From Eleusine coracana subsp. coracana (lineage: Eukaryota; Streptophyta; Magnoliopsida; Poales; Poaceae): a stretch of DNA of 64,000 nt. How positions within the stretch are numbered: the first letter of the stretch is position 1; each line of letters starts with the position of its first letter. Under the pieces are notes generated by a model that saw nothing but the letters and a program-made list of their open reading frames with translations, ran no database searches and was not told the DNA's origin. Positions 55,511-64,000 of the stretch are shown piece by piece. A program made the position numbers and the translations under genes. The stretch lies in contig CM064417.1 in assembly GCA_032690845.1 (NCBI GenBank), positions 32,122,432 through 32,186,431 of the forward strand, written 5' to 3'.

Positions 55511-57638
55511 ATGCCGGGACAGGTGGAGAGTGTTCCCATATTTGATGAGGAGGACTATGGGTGTTGAAAGGCTCGTATGCAAGCCTACCTGGAGTGCCTT
55601 GATCCAGAGATATGGATGGTAACCCATGAGTCTGATGCGGATGTGAACCTGATTTCATTAAGTGCAACACCAAGGCCAAGAATGCTCTGTTTGCATGCAT
55701 ATCTAAGGATGTCTTTGCTAGGTTGGATACAAGTTCTACAACACATGGTATCTGGATTGAGATTTAGGGTCTCCATGAGGGTACCAGTGATGTCAAAGAG
55801 GAAAGATACTATGTGTTGAAGAACAAGTATGATAACTTCACTAGATTGCCACATGCGAGAGCTAATACTGATTATTCTCGCTTTCATGTACCAGTGAAGG
55901 AGACCAATGTTCTTGGGGATGACTTCAAGCTTAAGCCTGTCGAGGTGATAAGAAGATTCTTGAGGCTATTCAAAGACCCCGAGTATGAGTCCATCATCAA
56001 CTTCACCTTGCAAGGTGACCTCAAGACCAAGACAATGAAGGATGTACTTGGCAAGATCACTGCCTTCGAGAGCTACTAGCTGGGTCTGGATGATCCTCAA
56101 CCATCCACCCTTGCTCTTCAAGCTGACAAGCAAGAATCAAGCAAGAGCAAGAAAAACAAGAAGAAGGCAATCATTGAAGATGATGATGATGGCGATGATG
56201 ATGAAGGTGACCTGATTGAGGACTTAGCTCTTCACATGATGAAGATGAAGACCTTCAATAACAAGTTTGCCTCCAAGTCTAGGGGCAAGTGCTTCAATTG
56301 TGGCTCAAAAAATCACTTTGTTCGAGAGTGCCCGAAGCCTAAGAAAGAAGGTTTCAAGTCCCGAGAGTCAAGTGATGAAGAAGAAGATGATGAAGACCCC
56401 AAAGCCAAGCAAAAGAAGAAGAGGTTCTTCAACAAGGACAAGAGCAAAGCCAAAGGAAAAGCCAAAGACTACAAGAAAAGATTCTCACACAAGGCCCTTG
56501 TTGGGGAGTGGACAAGTGACAACTCAAGTGATGAGTCCTCTTCCTCAAGTGATGAAGAAGTGACCGGTCTAGCCATGATCAAGACCACATCACCACGAGC
56601 TCTCCGTCCACCTCCCATGTGCCTCATGGCCATGAGCCAACTTGGAGAGAGTGAGGATGAGAGCATCGACGACAGCAATGATGAGGAGCTCTCCTGCGCT
56701 GAGCTTTGGAGTATGTTTGAGCAAGCCCGCGGCATCGCCATCAAGAAATCCAAGATGTTGGATGTGGTAAGAAAAGAGTGTAAGTTGGCTAAGGACCATG
56801 TTTGTGAGCTTGAGAGTGAGCTCAAGGACCTTGTCACATCTCATGAGGCCCTAAACAAGAGTTATGGCAAACTCAAGGGTGATCATGTAGAGCTACATGA
56901 GAAGTACGAGGCCCTTGAACTTACTTTTGAGGTCATCAATGTTGATAACCTTGCTTCTCCCTCCTTTAGTTCACCTAAGAGTGATGCTTCTACTATGTGT
57001 GATGAACTAACCACCTCGGTCAAGGTTTCTTCTCTTGAGTCATTTGTTTTAGAGGAATATCACAAGCTCAAGGAAGAGAGGAAGATGGTGATGGACGGCT
57101 TCGAAAGACTCACACGTGGTAGAGCCATCCAAAAGGAGATTCTTGGGAGAAACCTTGTGAACAATGTCTCCCATCGGGGACTTGACTTATATCCCACCGC
57201 CCTCGACATCATCGGCACGAATGACTCCATCCCGTTATGGACCAAGCCCCTACTCGCCGACGACTACTAATGTTGCAAGGATGGTCAAACCATCAAGGAT
57301 TGTCCTATGGTGAGAAGTTCCATTGTTTTATCTAACACTAACTTGTTCCATGAGAACACACATTTCAAGCTTTTTAGGAACAAGGATGGCAAGGTAAATG
57401 CAAAGGCTTTGGGACCACCAAACAAGAAGAGAAAGGTCAAAGCATATGGGTGCCTAAGTGCATTGTTGATTGTGAGAGGTCAACGAAGTACAAATGGGTG
57501 CCTAAGAACAAGACCCAAAAGATGGTGGTGGTGGTGGACCGAGAGCTTCATGAAGATCATGTGAAGTCCACCACAAGTGACATGGATCTCAATGTCATAT
57601 CTACTCATGAGGGAGGTATCCGTGTTTGTTCTTGGTAG
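55511..57638 (+). pseudogene. Copia-type Gag, right copy, with a longer open region
   Basis: Same architecture as the left copy: ATG at 55511, Gag core (about 55652-56079), CCHC knuckle CFNCGSKNHFVREC (about 56291-56332), acidic serine-rich linker and coiled-coil-like region. The frame from 56236 to 57270 (344 codons) is uninterrupted, because AAG at 56440-56442 replaces the TAG of the left copy. The TGA near 55558, the TAGs near 55767 and 56078 and the TAA at 57268 remain, so the full protein is still broken. The nonsense change at 11958 therefore arose after the copies separated, or distinguishes two alleles. Confidence 0.78.
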
Positions 57639-59516
57639 TTGTAGTGTGTTTTTCCTTCTCTTACATTGCATGGTAATTAGGACTCCTTTGTGACTAGTAT
57701 GCTTTGCATCCATACATGTGTAAATAACTAAAAGAAAAACACATAAAAATTAGTCAATGTCTAACCCACTCAAGATAGCTATAAGCAAGGGGGAGTGCTT
57801 GAGATGGTGGTTTGGCTTCTCTCAAGGCAAGAGTATGGCTTATAGTGAGTAGGCTTGAGAGGGGTTCAAACTTGACATTGTTAGGTTTCCTTTGTGTCTT
57901 GTTTAAAATTGCTTGCATTCACATGGCATGTTTACTTTCTTTGCATATGTAAAATGCTTGTTGCATGCATCATATAGGAAACACAAAGGAGGCTTGTCAC
58001 ATTTGGAGATATTTGTGCCTCATGATCTATATGAGATTACATCTCCACAAGTGTGACCAAAGGAAAAGATTGTGCTTCATGCCCATTGAGCAAGCTCTTA
58101 TGAACTCCGAGGTTAAATCCACTCACGCAATTCATGGACTAAGGCTCATACATACCCATATTGTTGTAAATTGCCTTGGTTCTTATTTGCTCGATTCTTC
58201 ATTTGACATTTGCAAAAATTACAAGGCTATAAAGAGCCACTATTTGAAAAGGAGTGTTTTAGAGTTCCCTTCATACTCCAAGTGTAGTGTTTAATTGGGT
58301 GTTAAGTGAGGGCACCTGAAAAATGGAGAATCTCCTTGTCTGAGCGAATTCCTGGTAGTGATCGTACAGTCCGGTCATATGATCATATAGTCGGGTCTGT
58401 GCAGCAATGCACAATGCTTCGGGGAGGATGAAAATGGAGACCGGATGAAACCCTTCTAAAGAGTGGACAGTCCGGTCTGCACAAGTTCTATTTCAACAAA
58501 ACTTTGGTTCTCAGAACTCCCAAAATGACCAGATGGTCCGGTCTAGTGAGCGGATGGTCTGGTAACTACGGTTGATCGTGTGATGTAGTTCTCAATCTTG
58601 ATCATTGATCGCATCCTTGTGTGATCTCGGCCATCGGCTAATATTTGACCTAGGTCAAATTCGTGTCAGTTGTTTTCTTCCTCGTTCCCGTCCCCGACGC
58701 TGAGTCCCTGCTTTGTTCACGCCGCAGTTGCCTCCACCACCTCGTCGATGTTGCACCCTCACTGGAGAGCCACCGTGCCTCCTCACCCAGCTTCAGCAGC
58801 GCCGCTGCCACGCCTCCGCTCCCTCGCAGCTGCCTTGCGCGCGCCGCCGTGAACCCTAGCGCCACTCGCGCCCGCCTGCACACGTGCACCGCTGCTCACC
58901 GCCACCTGTCGACCTGCCGCGCGCTGCCGATAGTCGTCATCCACTCACCTCCTAGCGCGCGCATGTCCAGACCACCAGAGCCGAGCTCCACTACAAGGAT
59001 TAGGGCAAGTTGATCCCCCCCCTCTCCGCCCCCCTTCTCCATTGCTGACAAGAAAAATCTCACCTTTTTCGGCGATCAATCGTGTGTTCTCCGAGGTACT
59101 CGTCATCAATTCTCCAGGGAATCACACATTCTCTCCAATTCATCGTTTATACCCTGATTGTCGAGCAATTTTCTTAATTGATGCAATTGGATTAAATGCC
59201 CATGTTTAGTTGCATTAATTAGGTAATTATCTGAACCTAGCTGCAATTAATTCCATGCCTATCTATTAATTGCATGTCTAGAGTTTGTCTCCTGTCTAGT
59301 CTACAGTTAGATTAATTGCCTATTATTTTACTATACACTAGATGACTCGCATCAGCTACATATAGTCGATGATCACTGTTGTTACCTTGCATATTTGTCT
59401 AGTGATCATGTCCATCTCAGTGCTAGGATTTCTATTGCGCCTTCTTTCCTAGCGATGCTATGATTGTAGATTACATAGATTCTATGCTTATCCTGTCTAT
59501 ACCTATGTGCTTGCAG
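57639..59516 (+). other. Long non-coding internal region, right copy
   Basis: Duplicate of 13157-15036, with the CCGGTC motif block (about 58340-58572), the GC-rich block and a C run two bases shorter near 59013. Confidence 0.5.
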
Positions 59517-61044
59517 TGACACTTGACAGCAGAGATTGCAGGATCAGGTCAGGACAAGGGTAAGGGCAAGATGCCAGAGAAGCCTAGAGGCAAGAAGAGA
59601 ACCAGACTGGACCCAGAGTCAGAGAGGGCCTTGAGGGTTGCACAACATGTAGAGGCTATGGAGACAGCACGTAGGACACCCAGAGCACTGTTGATCATAG
59701 ACGACTAGGGTTGCAGGAGGAGCACCAGGCAGAGGACCACAGGACCAGAGCTATACACAGGGGTCAGGTTGCCAACTTGGTCGCAGCGTACTCTGGCTTC
59801 TCGTCAGGAGAGGTCGTCGAGACCTGCGGAGCAGGGATCCTCCAGATAGCAGGAGGAGGAGTTAGAGGACGAGGATGAGGGCTCAGAGTCTAAGGAGTCT
59901 AAGGAGGAGGAGGAGACTGAGCAGACAGCACAGCCACAGAGGACTGTTTGGGCAGGAGACTCGAGGTGCACCTGTGTACTGTGCACGAGGAGGCTGTAGA
60001 GACTAGTGGACGCAGCCGGAGAGACAAACATTCTTAAGGTTCATGCGAAGGATCTTAAGTAGCTTTGTCTTTTCTCCTTCAAGCAGTGGGTTCCAGTCCC
60101 CAGTGACCCTGCTGCAGGATAGAGTTATTGGACCGGTCTTTAGAGGAGGATCGGTGAGCGACTGAGACGCTACCTTGCCATGAAGGGCAAGGCTGGACTA
60201 TTTGTGCCACAACAGTACACGTTGTACCTGGTCATGAGGAGGGCCACAGGCACTGACATGGAGCAGTACTTCACGTACTTGCCAGGGCTAGCAGAGCTAG
60301 TTACTGCTCCATACAGGTACAGTGAGGACATTATCATGGAGTTCTATGCTACACTGTGGGTAGCTAGAGACCGCTCAAAGATCTGGTTTCTATTCAGAGG
60401 ACAACCACAACATGTGATCAGGGAGGATCTCTTAGCTAATATCGGACTTCTTGCTTCAGATTTCCAGCTACACAGGAGTGCCTATGGGACCCTTGTTCCA
60501 CCTCGCAGACCACAGGGAGGAACACTACCTCCAGACAACATGGTGTCGATTGCCTTTCCACCACCACACATCCCAGGTTTTGACAGAGGCCCTGCGAGAC
60601 TCGCCGTAGAGGCCAAGGTGATCAGAGCGATAGTCACCAGGACTATCATTCCTAGCTTTGGGTACAGAGAGGAGTTCACACTTCTACATCAGTGGGCAGT
60701 GGCTGCTATTCTAAGGAGACAGTAGCTTGACCTTGTAGATCTTCTGATTGGTGAGATGGAGGAGGTTATTTATGAGAGGCTCAAAGGACGTCACTTAGTC
60801 TACAGTCCATACATCTGCCATCTTTTTAAGAGGATGAGACTAGTGACTGAGGAGCAGTATGAGACATTCTTTGAGGTGAGGACCAGCTACTCACCTCGAC
60901 TCCACAGGGGATCACAGTCAGCCTCGAGTCAGCATATGGGAGAGGAAGAACAGGAGTCACAGCCAGTCACTCACGAGCAGGCAGCTCATCCAAAGACGGT
61001 GGTTCCTGAGTCAGCTAGCACAGGAGCACGTCCCCAGCCTGCAG
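59517..61044 (+). pseudogene. Second ORF of the Copia-like element, 5' part, right copy
   Basis: Duplicate of 15037-16564. The same seven in-frame TAG codons are present (59706, 59847, 59997, 60060, 60120, 60141, 60723), so they predate the duplication. The central transposon-protein-like region is at about 60180-60880. It is interrupted at 61045 by the CRM-like element. Confidence 0.65.
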
Positions 61045-61968
61045 TGATGTGGACAAGGGTTCCCGATCTTCCGAAAGGTTCTTGGTAAGTTGATTTGGTC
61101 GGAGGCGACACATAAATCGATCCGGCTTCAGAACAGCACGTTCTAAACCCCGCAATCGCAGCACGACGTCTCCTCTGGTTATCAACCGTCCAAAAGACGA
61201 TTGACCTCACCGAGAAGGCTAATCCCTGCCTACGAATCAAGAACACAAGCAAGAACAACAAAGAATGCAACACAATTGCAGATGTATGATTAAACTCTCG
61301 AAGTTGGGGTCTCACAAACCGATGAACGACGAAACTGTTTAGGAACAGAATTGATCTAAGCAAAACCCGAACCCTAATGGTGCGGAGGCAGCTATATATA
61401 AAGACCTTAGGGTCGTGCAAGACCCTCTGGACGCGCCCCTAATTGGGCTGAACTAGATACAAAGCCCAAAGGAAAAAAATAGGCGACGCAGCACCGACAC
61501 AGATTCTGGACTCTCTCTTGTTTTGATGATTACCGATGACTCCAGATGAATTTTGACATGAGGCCGGCGGCATTGGAAAGGTCTTCTCCTTATCTTTCCG
61601 TGCATATGTAGAACGTCCAAATCCGAGTCCGTATGCGTCCTGGGCGACCGTTTTAGTACGGACTGGTCCTAGGCCCCGAAACAGACTCGAAGTCGGTTTT
61701 GATTGGGCCTCCACTTTGGCTTCCAAGCTCTTGCTGGTCCTCCACGTTCCCAAATCCTTCTCCCATCATCTCCTGGTCCTCTCCATGGTTTCTAATCATA
61801 AAATAATCATTAGATAGCAAACCATTCTCAAAAGTAACATATAGCAAAGAACGTAGGAACGAGCTCACCTCTAAATTTAGTTGTCGTGCACGAGCTCTAG
61901 TCATTGGACCTTGCAAGTCCAGATTTGGAGGAGTGTTGTGTGTATCCATAGGAGTGATGTCCTCATCA
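61045..61968 (-). repeat. 3' LTR of the CRM-like element, right copy
   Basis: 924 bp; I see a single substitution relative to the left-copy 3' LTR. Confidence 0.92.
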
Positions 61969-63971
61969 TCCTCCCCCTCTTGAAGTGGAGTCGTCCTCGA
62001 CTCAAGCTCATCCTCTTCTCCCAGGTATGGTTTCAAATCTGAAATGTTGAAAGTAGGACTAACCCCGAACTCGGGAGGCAACTCAAGTTTGTATGCATTA
62101 TCATTAATCTTCTCTATTATTTTGAATGGGCCATCTGCTCTAGGCATTAGTTTAGACTTTCTCAATTCTGGAAATCTATCCTTCCTTAAGTGTAACCACA
62201 CTAAATCTCCTACATCAAGCTTTACTTCCTTTCTTCCCTTACTACCAGCAATTTTATACTTTTCATTCATCTTTTCAATGCTAAGTCTAGTGGTCTCATG
62301 TATTTGCAAAATAAATTCAGCACGCTCCTTAGCATCGATATGAACTCTCTCATTAATAGGTAGAGGAAGTATATCAAGTGGAGTACGGGGACCAAAACCA
62401 TACACTACCTTGAATGGACTTACCTTGGTAGTAGAATGTGTTGCCCGATTATAAGCAAACTCAACATGAGGTAAGCATTCTTCCCATTGCTTCAAATTTT
62501 TCTTCAAAACAGCTCGCAACATAGTACCCAAAGTGCGGTTCACAACCTCAGTTTGTCCATCAGTTTGTGGATGACAAGTTGTAGAAAATAACAACTTTGT
62601 ACCCAACTTATTCCAAAGCGTGCGCCAAAATGACTCAAGAAAATGACTCAAGAATTTTGCATCACGATCTGAAACAATAGTAGAAGGCATACCATGCAAA
62701 CGTACAATTTCTTTGAAAAAAAGATTAGCAATATAACTAGCATCATCAGTTTTATGACATGATATAAAGTGTGCCATCTTGGAAAAACGATCCACGACAA
62801 CAAAAATGCTATCGCTCCCCCTCTTAGTCCTAGGCAGTCCTAAAATAAAGTCCATAGAAATATCCGCCCAAGGAATAGAAGGAACAGGAAGTGGCATGTA
62901 TAAACCATGTGGATTCAATCGAGACTTAGCTTTTTGACATGTAGTGCAGCGAGCAACAAAACGCTCAACATCTTTCCTCATCCTTGGCCAAAAGAAGTGT
63001 GTGGCCAAAATATCCTCTGTCTTCTTAGCACCAAAATGACCCATCAATCCACCTCCATGCGCCTCCTGCAACAACAAAAGACGAACGGAACCAACTGGAA
63101 TGCATAGGCGGTTAGCTCTAAACAAGAATCCATCATTCAACACAAATTTGTGCCAAGCACGACCTTCTTTACAGTGTAGCAATACATCTTTAAAATCAAC
63201 ATCAGCAACATATTGTTCTTTAATTGCCTCAAGTCCAAAAATTCTACAATCAAGTTGAGACAACAAAGTATATCGCCTAGATAAAGCATCAGCAATCACA
63301 TTATCCTTCCCTTTCTTATGTTTAATAATATAAGGAAAAGACTCAATAAACTCAACCCATTTAGCATGTCTACGGTTCAAATTGCCTTGAGAACGAATAT
63401 ACTTAAGTGATTCATGATCAGAATGAATAACAAATTCTTTGGGCAACAAATAATGACGCCACGTCTCTAAAGAACGTACAAGTGCATATAGTTCCTTATC
63501 ATACGTGGAATAATTCAAAACAGGCCCAGTAATTTTCTCACTAAAGTATGCAACAGGTTTACCATCTTGCATCAAAACACCACCAATGCCTATACCACTA
63601 GCATCACATTCAAGCTCAAAAGTCTTATCAAAATTGGGTAATTGCAGCAATGGTGCATGTGTAAGTTTGTCCTTCAAAGCATCAAAAGACACATGATGTA
63701 CCTTACCAAAATGGAAGTCAACGCCCTTCTTTGTCAACTCATGCAATGGTGCAGCAATGGTGCTGAAATCTTTAATAAAGCGGCGGTAGAAACCTGCAAG
63801 ACCAAGAAAACTCCTCACCTGTGTGATAGTTTTTGGTACAGGCCAGCTCTTTATGGCTTCAATCTTCGCCTCATCCACCTCAATTCCCTGTGGAGTCACA
63901 ACATAGCCAAGAAAAGAGACTCGATCCGTGCAAAAGGTGCACTTCTCAAGGTTACCAAATAAACGTGCAAC
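61653..63971 (-). CDS. CRM-like RNase H, integrase and LTR-encoded tail, right copy
   Basis: Same domains as 17173-19479: RNase H, zinc-binding integrase N-terminus, integrase core and C-terminal region running 316 bp into the LTR. The frame follows the TAA at 63972-63974. A 12-bp tandem duplication near 62628-62651 adds four residues next to the DRDAKFLSH motif of the integrase core. The left copy lacks it. Sequence beyond 63974 is the end of the reverse transcriptase frame, cut by the window. Confidence 0.85.
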   Translation of the reverse strand, partial: VARLFGNLEKCTFCTDRVSFLGYVVTPQGIEVDEAKIEAIKSWPVPKTITQVRSFLGLAGFYRRFIKDFSTIAAPLHELTKKGVDFHFGKVHHVSFDALKDKLTHAPLLQLPNFDKTFELECDASGIGIGGVLMQDGKPVAYFSEKITGPVLNYSTYDKELYALVRSLETWRHYLLPKEFVIHSDHESLKYIRSQGNLNRRHAKWVEFIESFPYIIKHKKGKDNVIADALSRRYTLLSQLDCRIFGLEAIKEQYVADVDFKDVLLHCKEGRAWHKFVLNDGFLFRANRLCIPVGSVRLLLLQEAHGGGLMGHFGAKKTEDILATHFFWPRMRKDVERFVARCTTCQKAKSRLNPHGLYMPLPVPSIPWADISMDFILGLPRTKRGSDSIFVVVDRFSKMAHFISCHKTDDASYIANLFFKEIVRLHGMPSTIVSDRDAKFLSHFLESFWRTLWNKLGTKLLFSTTCHPQTDGQTEVVNRTLGTMLRAVLKKNLKQWEECLPHVEFAYNRATHSTTKVSPFKVVYGFGPRTPLDILPLPINERVHIDAKERAEFILQIHETTRLSIEKMNEKYKIAGSKGRKEVKLDVGDLVWLHLRKDRFPELRKSKLMPRADGPFKIIEKINDNAYKLELPPEFGVSPTFNISDLKPYLGEEDELESRTTPLQEGEDDEDITPMDTHNTPPNLDLQGPMTRARARQLNLEVSSFLRSLLYVTFENGLLSNDYFMIRNHGEDQEMMGEGFGNVEDQQELGSQSGGPIKTDFESVSGPRTSPY

Positions 63972-64000
63972 TTACAAAGCATCAAAAACAGCACGCAAAT

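Larger units (their letters stand above)
53792..61044 (+). mobile_element. Copia-like Pol-less element, right copy (part before the CRM-like insertion)
   Basis: Duplicate of 9310-16564. The remainder of the element would lie beyond the window, after the inserted CRM-like element. Confidence 0.82.
41791..64000 (+). repeat. Right copy of the large direct repeat (matches 1-19508)
   Basis: See the left copy. This copy keeps 2.6 kb (46295-48923) and 71 bp (about 51485-51555) that the left copy lacks, and has an extra 12 bp near 62628-62651. It runs off the window edge. Confidence 0.95.
61045..64000 (-). mobile_element. CRM-like Ty3/Gypsy element, right copy, cut by window edge
   Basis: Duplicate of 16565-19508 at the identical insertion site (TGCAG at 61040-61044). 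Includes the 3' LTR (61045-61968) and the 3' half of Pol. Confidence 0.9.

Overview
This window is nuclear DNA from a plant, most likely a grass (Poaceae, plausibly Andropogoneae or Panicoideae). The evidence is Mariner/Stowaway ends of the CTCCCTCCGTCC type at TA sites, CACTA ends with GCAGCGGTTCA or TTTGCCGAGTGT subterminal motifs, long Copia LTRs primed by initiator tRNA-Met, a Tat-like Gypsy element and a CRM-like chromovirus. I found no intact host gene, no tRNA or rRNA gene and no CRISPR array. Almost everything recognisable is transposable-element DNA, much of it broken and nested.

Layout of the left part (1-41790). A Mariner-type MITE (20-716), a non-autonomous CACTA element (1539-2923) and a truncated second MITE (4153-4510) precede a minus-strand LINE. 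The LINE has been split. Its ORF2 and the end of ORF1 lie at 5397-9309, a 34-bp scrap at 26467-26500, and most of ORF1 at 30709-32015. A large Copia-like element with Gag but no recognisable polymerase (9310-26466) sits in LINE ORF1. It is itself interrupted by a full-length CRM-like Gypsy element (16565-23954) with identical 924-bp LTR lengths and a perfect TGCAG target duplication. A second, internally deleted CRM-like element (26501-30703, target duplication CATTC) also sits in LINE ORF1. Next come a 5' portion of a Copia element (32016-36035) joined directly to a truncated minus-strand Tat-like Gypsy element (36036-39169), a CACTA end (to 40170), a Harbinger/Tourist-type MITE (40301-40628) and about 1.2 kb of unassigned DNA.

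At 41791 the sequence of position 1 starts again. Positions 41791-64000 repeat 1-19508 almost base for base, and the copy runs off the window edge. Differences are sparse substitutions plus a few informative indels: a 2.6-kb deletion and a 71-bp deletion in the left copy, and a 12-bp duplication in the right copy. Both copies carry the same nested CRM-like insertion, so duplication (or placement of two haplotypes in tandem by an assembler) came after it. Relative ages read from the sequence are: LINE oldest, then the Copia-like element (LTRs about 8% different in the part I compared), then the CRM-like element (about 25 differences in 924 bp), then the duplication.

The most unusual signal is the second ORF of the Copia-like element. 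It stays in one frame from about 15037 across the CRM-like insertion to 24798. It is interrupted 15 times, and every interrupting codon is TAG, as is the final one; there is no TAA or TGA. The codons fit former CAG glutamines, which points to C-to-T decay at CHG-methylated sites. Counts and percentages here are by-eye counts from the given sequence, not alignments.
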